NCBI GenBank assembly: GCA_023228465.1
Contig: JALOBC010000001.1
Location: forward strand, 124,001-188,000
Length of the DNA stretch: 64,000 nt
Reading direction: 5' to 3'
Origin: Dokdonella sp.
GTDB taxonomy: Bacteria; Pseudomonadota; Gammaproteobacteria; Xanthomonadales; Rhodanobacteraceae
In this document: positions 56,939-64,000 of the stretch, piece by piece
Layout: each line of letters starts with the position of its first letter
How positions within the stretch are numbered: position 1 is the stretch's first letter
The notes under the pieces: model-generated
The model's database searches: none
Seen by the model: the letters and a program-made list of their open reading frames with translations, nothing else
Told to the model about the DNA's origin: nothing
Position numbers and translations under genes: made by a program

Positions 56939-58603
56939 GTGAATCCATCCGCCCCGACCGCGCGCCCCGGCGCGACCGTTTGGCGTGCCGTGTGCGAGCA
57001 TCCGCTCGCCATCGCACTGCTCGTGCTGCTGCCGGCCGTGTTCCTGGCACCCTTGCCGCTGGATGAGACGCGCTATCTGGCGGTGGCCTGGGAAATGCGC
57101 CAAGGCGGCGACTTGCTCGTGCCCCACCTCAATGGCGCGCCCTATCCGCACAAGCCGCCACTGCTGTTCTGGCTCATCAATGCGGGCTGGCTGGTCACCG
57201 GCGTGCACGCCTGGACGGCGCGCGCGCTGTCACTGGGCTGTTCGCTGGCCAGCGTGCTGCTGCTGGGTCGGCTGGCCCGACGCCTGACCGGCTCCGCGAA
57301 GGTCGCACGGCTGTCGATGTGGTTCTTCGCCGGCATCGCCTATTTCGCGCTGTTCGCGAACGCGATCATGTTCGATGTACTGCTGGCCACCTGCGTGTTG
57401 CTGGCCGTGCACGGCGTGTGCGATCTGGCCGACGGGCGCATGCGGCGCGGCATCGTGATCTTGGCGGTCGCCATCGGGCTGGGTGTGCTGGCCAAGGGGC
57501 CGGTGATGCTGCTCGACGTGGCCTTCGTCGGCCTGCTGGCACCCTGGTGGCATCCTTCGCGGCTTGCCGGTCGGCGCCTGCGGCACTACACCGGTTTCCT
57601 GCTCGCGGTACTGCTCGGCGCGGGCATTGCCCTGGCGTGGGCCGTACCCGCTGCCTTCGCCGGCGGCACCGACTACGCGCAGGCGGTGTTTCTCAACCAG
57701 ACCCTCGACCGCATCGAGGGCGTGGAAGGCGCCAGCGTCCATGCGCGGCCCTGGTGGTGGTATCTGGCCATGCTCCCGCTGCTGCTGCTGCCCTGGGTGC
57801 TGGTGATGCGCGGTGCCTGGCGGCGCCTGCCGACGCTGCTCGGCTTGCCGGCGCTGCGCCTGGCGGCGGCCTGGTTCGTGCCGACGCTGCTGGTCTTTTC
57901 GCTGGTGGCCGGCAAGCAGGCGCACTATCTTCTGCCGCTGTTTCCGGCGTTCGCCCTGGCGCTGGCGTTGGCCGTCGAGCGGGGCGTGCTGGAAGTGCGT
58001 GCCCAGGCGTTTGGCCTCTTCCTGCTGCTCATGGGGGTGGCGCTGGCGGTTGTGCCGCACACCTCGCCGCAGATGCAGCCGGCCTTGCGCATGCTGGCGC
58101 CCGGCTGGGGGCTGGCGGTGGCCGCGATCGGCCTGGCGCTGCTGGCGCTGGCGCGTCAGGCGCGCACGCCGGTCGTGGTCACCATGGCTGCGCTGACGCT
58201 GGCGCTGGTGATCCGCCTGGCCATCGGCCTGGGCACCGGAACGCGCTATGACGTAGGGCCGGTCGCCAACCAGGTGCGGGCCGCCCAGCAGCAGGGGCAG
58301 GGCGTCGCCAGCCTGGGCTGGCACCATGGCGTGTACGAGTTTGCCGGCCGCCTGCAACGGCCCGTGCCGGCGTTGTTCGGCGAGCACGAGATCGTCGGCT
58401 GGGCCAGGCGCCACCCCGACGGTCTGCTCGTGGGCTTCAGCAAGAATGTCCGGCTTGCCGCCACACCTGCGTATCGGCAGGAATTCCGCGGCGGCGAGCT
58501 GTGCATATGGCACGCGCGTGACGCGCTGGCCGCCGGCCTGGTGCCGCCGGCGGCAAGATCGCGCGATCCGTCGGCCGCGCGAGACGGGACCTGCAACGAC
58601 TGA
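56939..58603 (+). CDS. glycosyltransferase family 39 / ArnT-like membrane protein
   Basis: Encodes about 554 residues with about ten membrane helices. The N-terminal DETRYLAVAWEMRQGGDLLVPHLNG (acidic DE pair on the first periplasmic loop) and PHKPPLLFWLINAGW are signatures of the GT39/ArnT/PMT family, which move sugars or aminoarabinose from undecaprenyl-phosphate to lipid A or proteins. The target here is unknown. The start is a GTG at 56939. It is 87 bases after the DUF2333 gene. Confidence 0.85.
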   Translation: MNPSAPTARPGATVWRAVCEHPLAIALLVLLPAVFLAPLPLDETRYLAVAWEMRQGGDLLVPHLNGAPYPHKPPLLFWLINAGWLVTGVHAWTARALSLGCSLASVLLLGRLARRLTGSAKVARLSMWFFAGIAYFALFANAIMFDVLLATCVLLAVHGVCDLADGRMRRGIVILAVAIGLGVLAKGPVMLLDVAFVGLLAPWWHPSRLAGRRLRHYTGFLLAVLLGAGIALAWAVPAAFAGGTDYAQAVFLNQTLDRIEGVEGASVHARPWWWYLAMLPLLLLPWVLVMRGAWRRLPTLLGLPALRLAAAWFVPTLLVFSLVAGKQAHYLLPLFPAFALALALAVERGVLEVRAQAFGLFLLLMGVALAVVPHTSPQMQPALRMLAPGWGLAVAAIGLALLALARQARTPVVVTMAALTLALVIRLAIGLGTGTRYDVGPVANQVRAAQQQGQGVASLGWHHGVYEFAGRLQRPVPALFGEHEIVGWARRHPDGLLVGFSKNVRLAATPAYRQEFRGGELCIWHARDALAAGLVPPAARSRDPSAARDGTCND

Positions 58604-58627
58604 CGCGCGGCGGGTGCGGTGCCAGGC

Positions 58628-59176
58628 TCAGGCGGCGGCGCCGGACGCTTGCCGGCGATGACGCCGAACGCCGGCGAGGATTTCGCCTTGTGCCTCGTCC
58701 GCGCCGACCCAGCCGTCGATGCGCACCCATTTGCCCCGCTCGAGATCCTTGTAGTGCTCGAAGAAGTGGCCGATGCGCTCCAGCCAGTGACCGGAAACCT
58801 GCGTGATGTCGGAAATGTGCGCATAGCCGGCGAAGATCTTCGCCTGGGGCACCACCAGCAGCTTTTCGTCTGCGCCGGCCTCGTCGGTCATGCGCAGCAT
58901 GCCGACCGGGCGGCAGCGGATCACCGAGCCGGGCACCAGCGGCAGGGGCAGGATGACCAGCGCATCGAGCGGGTCACCGTCGCCGCCGAGGGTGTGCGGT
59001 ACGTAACCGTAGTTGCACGGGTAGCGCATGGGCGTGGACAGCACGCGATCGACGAAGATCGCGCCGCTGGCCTTGTCTACCTCGTACTTGACCGGTTCGG
59101 CGTCCTTGGGGATCTCGATGATGACGTTGATTTCGCTCGGCACGTCGTCGCCGGCGGGAACCTGCTCCAGGGCCAT
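58628..59176 (-). CDS. ppa: inorganic pyrophosphatase
   Basis: Encodes 182 residues, the family I enzyme that hydrolyses pyrophosphate. EINVIIEIPKDAEPVKYEVDK, PCNYGYVPHTLGGDGDPLDALV (three metal-binding Asp) and ISDITQVSGHWLERIGHFFEHYKDLE are diagnostic. The ATG at 59176 gives the usual N-terminus; the longer frame is not conserved. It is convergent with the glycosyltransferase gene. Confidence 0.96.
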   Translation of the reverse strand: MALEQVPAGDDVPSEINVIIEIPKDAEPVKYEVDKASGAIFVDRVLSTPMRYPCNYGYVPHTLGGDGDPLDALVILPLPLVPGSVIRCRPVGMLRMTDEAGADEKLLVVPQAKIFAGYAHISDITQVSGHWLERIGHFFEHYKDLERGKWVRIDGWVGADEAQGEILAGVRRHRRQASGAAA

Positions 59177-59305
59177 GGGTTTGCCTGAGTTGCGATTGAC
59201 GACGGGCCGACGATCGCCGGCCCGTTGCGCGGGGCGCGCAGCATACGGCAAACATTGCGGCGGCGCAGCATGCGGGCGGCGTCGAACGCTTCCGCGGCCG
59301 GCGGC

Positions 59306-59779
59306 TCAGGAGCGCGCGCGCGCCTCGTCGTAGGCGCCAAAATGCAGGTTCGCCAGTGCCGTATCGTCATCGGTCTGCAGGCGGCGCAGATGGTCGAGGA
59401 CGGCGTCGTTGGCGGGACGCGGCCAGATGGGCGTGCCCAGCAGCGTGATGATGCGGGTCAGCAACCCGGGGGGCGGGCGACGACGGCTGCGCCTGGCGGG
59501 GGGTGCACTGCTCAGGCCGACTTCCATGCGCAAGGCCCAGGCCTCGACATGCGCGCGTGCTTCATCCAGCGAATCGAAGAGTTCCAGTTGGCGTGCCGGC
59601 ATCGGGCGATCCCACCAGGTCAGGGCATATTTGCCCGACCAGGGGCCGGAGATGCCTGCCACGCGCCGTGATCCGATGCAGGCGACCGCGAACACGCCCT
59701 CGTAGCGATCCTCCCAGGTCAGCATCGATTGCAGGGGGGAATCGGTATCCACGACAAATGCCTCGGCGTGATAGTTCAT
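59306..59779 (-). CDS. hypothetical cytoplasmic protein
   Basis: Encodes 157 residues with no signal peptide or clear membrane helix. A Trp- and Tyr-rich N-half (VAGISGPWSGKYALTWWDRP) and an Arg-rich linker (ARRSRRRPPPG) precede a C-terminal part (LLTRIITLLGTPIWPRP) that could be weakly hydrophobic. No family is recognised. It is on the same strand as ppa with about 130 bases between, and is likely expressed alone. Confidence 0.6.
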   Translation of the reverse strand: MNYHAEAFVVDTDSPLQSMLTWEDRYEGVFAVACIGSRRVAGISGPWSGKYALTWWDRPMPARQLELFDSLDEARAHVEAWALRMEVGLSSAPPARRSRRRPPPGLLTRIITLLGTPIWPRPANDAVLDHLRRLQTDDDTALANLHFGAYDEARARS

Positions 59780-60063
59780 GGTCGTCTCCAGTCCAATGGA
59801 AGTTTGCTGTTCTCATGAAAGCAACATGCGTGCCAATGTTCGCCTGCGACCGGTCGATGCCGGTGCGTAGGCGCGTACGGGCACTGTGCTGGCCTGGCGC
59901 GCCAGCGACCCGCCAGGCGCGCAGTCCGATCGCGCGGGCGTGACAGGGCCATTTGTGACAAGCCGTGTCGCCTATCGGCAGCGGGCGATTTGCGCCAGCG
60001 ACGCCGACCGGCGGGGCTCAACCGCTAGACTGCCCGGCTCGAGGGGAAGCTGGACCGGGCAAC

Positions 60064-60423
60064 ATGGGCTTGGACTTCTTGCATTACGGCGTGCTGGGGG
60101 CCCTGGAGGCGGCTGGGCTGGCGGCCCTCGCGGGCTGCGTGCTGTATGCCCTGGCGCGCCTGCTGCGCCGCCCTTTGGGCTGGCGCGAAGGCACGGAGTT
60201 CGGCGTCGCCTTCGCACTCGCCGTCGTGGTCGGAGCCGGCGTGGACGCCTGGGATCTGTTCACCCTGGGCATCGTGCGACCGGAATCCCCGTTCGCCATC
60301 CAGCAGCGCCTGGCCAGCATCCATGATCCGGATGCCCTCGGCATGCGCGTGGTGCTGGAGTTCCTTGGCGCCGCTGCCGGCGTCACGCTCGGCTGGCTGC
60401 TGCTGGCGCGGGGCAAGCGGTGA
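60064..60423 (+). CDS. hypothetical small membrane protein
   Basis: Encodes 119 residues with two or three hydrophobic stretches (LEAAGLAALAGCVLYALARL, GVAFALAVVVGAGVDAWDL, FLGAAAGVTLGWLLLA) and no Cys or catalytic motif. The chosen ATG at 60064 is the first that gives a normal membrane N-terminus; the frame is open upstream. A CGCTAGACTG sequence 40 bases before it resembles a -10 region. Function unknown; it precedes pgk by 74 bases. Confidence 0.65.
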   Translation: MGLDFLHYGVLGALEAAGLAALAGCVLYALARLLRRPLGWREGTEFGVAFALAVVVGAGVDAWDLFTLGIVRPESPFAIQQRLASIHDPDALGMRVVLEFLGAAAGVTLGWLLLARGKR

Positions 60424-60497
60424 GCACCGGCTGCCAGGGCATTGCACGCCCGCGCCACTCGGGATGTAATGCCGCGCCCGCCTGACCTGGAGTCCAC

Positions 60498-61676
60498 ATG
60501 TCCATCATCCGCATGCGCGATCTCGACCTTGCCGGACGCCGCGTGTTGATCCGCGAGGATCTCAACGTGCCGATCGAAAAAGGTGTCGTCACTTCCCGGG
60601 CGCGCATCCTCGCGGCCCTGCCGAGCTTGCGCCTGGCGCTGGAAAAGGGTGCCGCGGTGATGGTCATGTCGCACCTCGGCCGGCCGACCGAGGGCCAGTG
60701 GAGTGAGGTCGATTCGCTGGCTCCGGTGGCCGCATGCCTGGCCGAGCTGCTGGGTCGGGACGTGCCGCTGGTGCGCGATTGGCTGGAGGGTGTCGAGGTC
60801 GCGCCGGGGCAGCTCGTGCTGCTGGAAAACTGCCGCATGAACGTCGGCGAGAAGGCGGACGACGCGGCCCTGGCGCGCAAGTACGCCGCACTGTGCGATG
60901 TCTATGTGATGGACGCCTTCGGCACGGCGCATCGTGCCCAGGCATCCACCCATGGCGCATTGCGCTACGCGAAGGTTGCTGCCGGCGGGCCGCTGCTGAT
61001 GGCCGAACTTGACGCCCTGACGCAGGCGCTGGAGCGCCCGGCCCGACCGTTATTGGCGATCGTCGCCGGCGCCAAGGTGTCGACCAAGCTGACCCTGCTG
61101 GAATCGCTGCTCGGCAAGGTGGACCAGCTCATCGTCGGCGGCGGCATCGCCAACACGTTCATTGCCGCCCAGGGCCATGCCGTCGGCAAGTCCCTGTACG
61201 AACCGGACCTGGTCGATACTGCCCGGCGCATCCTCGCCGCTGCCCAGGCGCGCGGCGCCGAGGTGCCGGTGCCCGTGGACGTGGTGGTCGCGCCCGCGTT
61301 CGCGGCCGATGCCCCGGCGACGGTCAAGCCGGTCGCTGCGGTGGATCCGGACGACCTCATCCTCGACATCGGCCCGCAGACCGCGGCGCGCTATGCCGGC
61401 CTGATCGCCGCCGCCGGCACGGTGGTGTGGAATGGCCCGGTCGGCGTGTTCGAGTTCGATGCCTTTGGCGGGGGCACACGCGTGCTGGCCGAGGCCATCG
61501 CCGCCTCGCCAGCCTTCTCGATCGCCGGCGGGGGCGATACCCTGGCGGCGATCGAGAAATACGGCGTCGGCGAGCGCATTTCCTACATCTCGACCGGCGG
61601 CGGCGCCTTCCTGGAGTTCCTCGAAGGCAAGGAACTGCCAGCCGTGGCGGCCCTGCGTGCGCGTGCCGCGGGCTGA
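60498..61676 (+). CDS. pgk: phosphoglycerate kinase
   Basis: Encodes 392 residues. It makes ATP from 1,3-bisphosphoglycerate. Motifs are [72 protein letters not shown], and the nucleotide site [10 protein letters not shown] with [10 protein letters not shown]. It starts a glycolytic set with pyk and fba on the same strand. Confidence 0.96.
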   Translation: MSIIRMRDLDLAGRRVLIREDLNVPIEKGVVTSRARILAALPSLRLALEKGAAVMVMSHLGRPTEGQWSEVDSLAPVAACLAELLGRDVPLVRDWLEGVEVAPGQLVLLENCRMNVGEKADDAALARKYAALCDVYVMDAFGTAHRAQASTHGALRYAKVAAGGPLLMAELDALTQALERPARPLLAIVAGAKVSTKLTLLESLLGKVDQLIVGGGIANTFIAAQGHAVGKSLYEPDLVDTARRILAAAQARGAEVPVPVDVVVAPAFAADAPATVKPVAAVDPDDLILDIGPQTAARYAGLIAAAGTVVWNGPVGVFEFDAFGGGTRVLAEAIAASPAFSIAGGGDTLAAIEKYGVGERISYISTGGGAFLEFLEGKELPAVAALRARAAG

Positions 61677-61755
61677 GGCCGAAGGCGGATTTAACCGCGC
61701 TGCACACACCGCCACGTATCATCGATGGTTCCTTGCCGTTACGTGAAGCCGCCAA

Positions 61756-63297
61756 GTGCCTGCACAACTGCGCCGGACCAGGATCATCGCCACGCTGGGC
61801 CCCGCCACCGATGGTGCCGGGGTTCTGGCGAGCCTGCTCGCCGAGGGCGTCGATGTAGTGCGTCTGAATCTGTCCCACGGCGTGCCGGACGACCATCGCC
61901 GCCGCGCGGCGGCCGTGCGTGCGGCGGCCGATGGGCTCGGTCGCGAAGTGGCCCTGCTGTTCGACCTGCAGGGCCCCAAGATTCGCATCGAGCGCTTCCA
62001 GGACGGCGCGGTCGAACTTCGCCCCGGCCAGGGTTTCACGCTCGACTGCGCGGCCGACGCGCCGCCCGGCGACGCGAGCGGCGTCGGCGTCAGCTATGAC
62101 GGCCTGTGGCGCGATGTCAGCGTGGGCGACGTGCTGCTGCTCGATGACGGCCTGATCTCGCTGGAAGTGAAGGCCATCGATGGCCGGCGCATCCATTGCC
62201 GGGTGTTGAATGGCGGGCGCCTGTCCGACCGCAAGGGCCTCAATCGGCAGGGCGGCGGACTGACCGTGGCGGCCCTGTCCGACAAGGATCGTGCGGACAT
62301 CCGTCTGGCCGCCGAGCTGGGCGCCGATTTCCTTGCCGTATCGTTCGTCAAGAGCGCCGCCGACGTCGTCCAGGCACGCGCCCTGCTGCACGAGGCTGGC
62401 GGCGCGGCCGCGCTGGTCGCCAAGATCGAGCGCGCCGAGGCGATCGACAACCTCGATGAGATCATCGAGGCCGCCGAGGTGGTCATGGTTGCGCGCGGCG
62501 ACCTGGGCGTGGAGATCGGCGATGCCGAGCTGCCTGGGCTGCAGAAGAAGATCATCCGCGAAACCTTGGCGCGCAGCCGCGTGGTCATCACCGCCACGCA
62601 GATGATGCAGTCGATGGTCGAATCGCCGATGCCGACCCGGGCCGAGGTGCTCGACGTCGCCAACGCGGTCATCGATGGCACCGATGCGGTCATGCTTTCA
62701 GCCGAGACAGCCACCGGTCGTCATCCATGCAAGGCGGTCGCGGCCATGCGTCGTGTCTGCCTGGGCGCCGAGCGTCAGTTCGAACCGGCCGACGACCTCA
62801 GCGTCGGCACCCATCGGCTCGCCCGCACCGACCAGGCGATCGCGCTGGCCGCCATGTTCCTCGCCGCGCAGATCCAGGTCCGCGCGCTGGTGGCGCTGAC
62901 CGAAAGCGGTGCCACGGCCCAGTGGCTGTCGCGCCACCGTTCGAGCGTGCCGATCTTCGCCCTGTCGCGCAATGCCGGCGCGCGCCGACGCATGATGCTG
63001 TTCCGCGACGTGCATCCGGTCGCGTTCGACCCCGGCGTGTCCGATCCCACGCACGCCGTGCGCGCCGCGATCCTGCATCTGCACCAGCGCGGTGATCTGG
63101 ACGTGGAGGATCGCGTCATCATCACCAATGGCGACCATACCGGGCGCCTGGGCGGCACCAATACGCTGAAGCTGCTCAAGGTCGGGGCCGGCGGCATCGC
63201 CGAGGGCCTGGCCGATCTGAAGCCTTCGCGGGACCGTCGCAAGCCTGAACGGCCACGCCATGCGCCGGCGCCGGCTGCCGATGCGGCCGTAGAATGA
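61756..63297 (+). CDS. pyk: pyruvate kinase
   Basis: Encodes 513 residues, converting phosphoenolpyruvate and ADP into pyruvate. Features are RTRIIATLGPATDGAG, VDVVRLNLSHG, DLQGPKIRIERF, VAKIERAEAIDNLDEII with MVARGDLGVEIG, ITATQMMQSMVESPMPTRAEVLDVANAV, and a C-terminal allosteric domain (~355-485). The start is a GTG at 61756. A C-terminal tail of basic residues is a little longer than usual. Confidence 0.96.
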   Translation: MPAQLRRTRIIATLGPATDGAGVLASLLAEGVDVVRLNLSHGVPDDHRRRAAAVRAAADGLGREVALLFDLQGPKIRIERFQDGAVELRPGQGFTLDCAADAPPGDASGVGVSYDGLWRDVSVGDVLLLDDGLISLEVKAIDGRRIHCRVLNGGRLSDRKGLNRQGGGLTVAALSDKDRADIRLAAELGADFLAVSFVKSAADVVQARALLHEAGGAAALVAKIERAEAIDNLDEIIEAAEVVMVARGDLGVEIGDAELPGLQKKIIRETLARSRVVITATQMMQSMVESPMPTRAEVLDVANAVIDGTDAVMLSAETATGRHPCKAVAAMRRVCLGAERQFEPADDLSVGTHRLARTDQAIALAAMFLAAQIQVRALVALTESGATAQWLSRHRSSVPIFALSRNAGARRRMMLFRDVHPVAFDPGVSDPTHAVRAAILHLHQRGDLDVEDRVIITNGDHTGRLGGTNTLKLLKVGAGGIAEGLADLKPSRDRRKPERPRHAPAPAADAAVE

Positions 63298-63330
63298 GTC
63301 CACATGCAAATCCCAACGCGGAGGAACACC

Positions 63331-63783
63331 ATGATCCGACACGCACTGATTCTCCTGCTGGCTGCCGGTTGCGTCAGCGCCAGCGCCACGGCCCAGACCA
63401 TGAGTGGAGCACTGCCCACTGTCGTACCCTCGGAGAAACTGGCGGACTGGTGGGTGATGGTGAACGACTCGCTGCAGGCGGAGGTTCCCAATTTCGGGCG
63501 CAACATCCAGACACCCGGCTGCGCCACGGTGTCCTTCGTCATCGAGCCGGACGGGCGCACCAGCACCATCAAGTTGCAGAAGGTCGCCCCCGAAGGCGAC
63601 CTCGGCCGCATTGCCATGAGTGTTGCCGCGAACCTGCGTTTTGCGCCGACCGCCTTCAATGCGGCGCACCAGCGCGTGTTCAGCTGGCTGATCTTCCCCT
63701 TCAATCTGCCGGTCGAGAAGGCCGCGGCGACGGCTGTCATGCAGCAGTGCTACGTCAAGGACCTCTCCTGGAAGGATCACTGA
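63331..63783 (+). CDS. TonB-C-like periplasmic protein
   Basis: Encodes 150 residues, with a signal peptide (ends near ASATAQ). The mature domain has CATVSFVIEPDGRTSTIKLQKVAPEGDLG and later NLRFAPTAFNAAHQRVFSWLIFPF, matching the TonB C-terminal (energy-transducer-like) domain without an N-terminal membrane anchor. It may be a stand-alone adaptor, not a true energy transducer. The ATG at 63331 follows a perfect GGAGG site, so the upstream in-frame ATG at 63304 is not used. Confidence 0.72.
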   Translation: MIRHALILLLAAGCVSASATAQTMSGALPTVVPSEKLADWWVMVNDSLQAEVPNFGRNIQTPGCATVSFVIEPDGRTSTIKLQKVAPEGDLGRIAMSVAANLRFAPTAFNAAHQRVFSWLIFPFNLPVEKAAATAVMQQCYVKDLSWKDH

Positions 63784-63888
63784 CGCCGGGCCGGCGGCGG
63801 CCCCGGCCACGCCGGGCGTTGCGCTGCGCAGCTGCGAGGTGCGCGCTCGCGTCGCACCGTGCGGGCGGCAGTCGGCTGCGATCTGGCC

Positions 63889-63894
63889 TATAAT
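63889..63894 (+). promoter_or_regulatory. -10 element before the aldolase gene
   Basis: TATAAT, a perfect match to the -10 consensus, lies 62 bases upstream of the aldolase GTG. No good -35 is visible at 17 bases (CGGCAG), so activation by a regulator or an extended -10 is possible. Confidence 0.45.
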
Positions 63895-63955
63895 CACGGG
63901 TTCCACTTTCGCCGCGGCGGTCGAACGGCCGCAGCCTGTATCGCACGGAGCTGAC

Positions 63956-64000
63956 GTGAGCATCGAACAACTTGAAAGCATCGCCCAGGCGATGGTTGCG
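63956..64000 (+). CDS. fba: class I fructose-bisphosphate aldolase (partial, start only)
   Basis: Only the first 15 codons lie inside the window. They read MSIEQLESIAQAMVA (GTG start), the usual beginning of class I fructose-bisphosphate aldolase, the enzyme that splits fructose 1,6-bisphosphate, next to pyk and pgk. The remainder lies beyond 64000. Confidence 0.75.
   Translation, partial: MSIEQLESIAQAMVA

Overview
The window is high-GC DNA of a Gammaproteobacterium, most likely of the Lysobacterales (Xanthomonadales) near Rhodanobacteraceae/Dokdonella. The pointers are a Clp-type CRP protein, the split trpE / trpGDC arrangement, an ExeA/ExeB-type pair, the order fau-ssrS-zapA-ygfB-pepP, and choice-of-anchor secreted proteins. 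No species can be named from sequence alone.

Layout. (1) 1-430: end of a housekeeping membrane-protein operon. (2) 603-7201: a defence island. It opens with a 44-codon stump of a type I restriction gene (hsdR), followed by five overlapping genes: an MTase-like protein without the NPPY motif, an ImmA/IrrE metalloprotease, a DUF4411 PIN-like protein, an Eco57I-type adenine methylase, and a GIY-YIG nuclease-helicase. (3) 7324-9245: decaying accessory DNA with a secreted protein, a fragment resembling an asparagine synthetase C-terminus, a Doc toxin cut off before its Fic motif, and an apparently intact AbrB/MazE antitoxin. (4) 9513-26533: mostly core genes: gpmI, envC, ctpA, rhomboid, gspB/gspA, a VolA-like lipase, purC, djlA, rpe, trpE. 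(5) 26534-34144: an accessory block between trpE and trpGDC, with an ECF-like sigma factor, a Ser/Thr kinase, two secreted proteins and an IS30-family transposase stump. (6) 34145-44839: core genes trpGDC, clp, speD, coq7, rplM-rpsI, tRNA-Gln, a second choice-of-anchor protein, rpiA, EVE, fau, 6S RNA and zapA. (7) 44836-54949: a TIGR02449 protein, a 1529-residue propeller/PAS/GGDEF/EAL sensor, ygfB, pepP, an Asp/Asn-hydroxylase-sulfotransferase fusion and a second hydroxylase. (8) 55168-64000: ferritin-like protein, DUF2333, glycosyltransferase, ppa, pgk, pyk, a TonB-C-like protein and the start of a class I aldolase gene.

Functionally the core genes cover lower glycolysis (gpmI, pgk, pyk, fba), the pentose phosphate pathway (rpe, rpiA), tryptophan synthesis (trpE, G, D, C), cell division and wall remodelling (envC, ctpA, zapA), and secretion (gspA/B). 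The most unusual unit is the overlapping five-gene island at 748-7201, which joins restriction-modification parts with a protease/PIN pair that looks like a toxin-antitoxin module. A second theme is secreted proteins with variable C-terminal tails: three end in a short Phe/acidic motif and one in an IPTL-CTERM-like tail.
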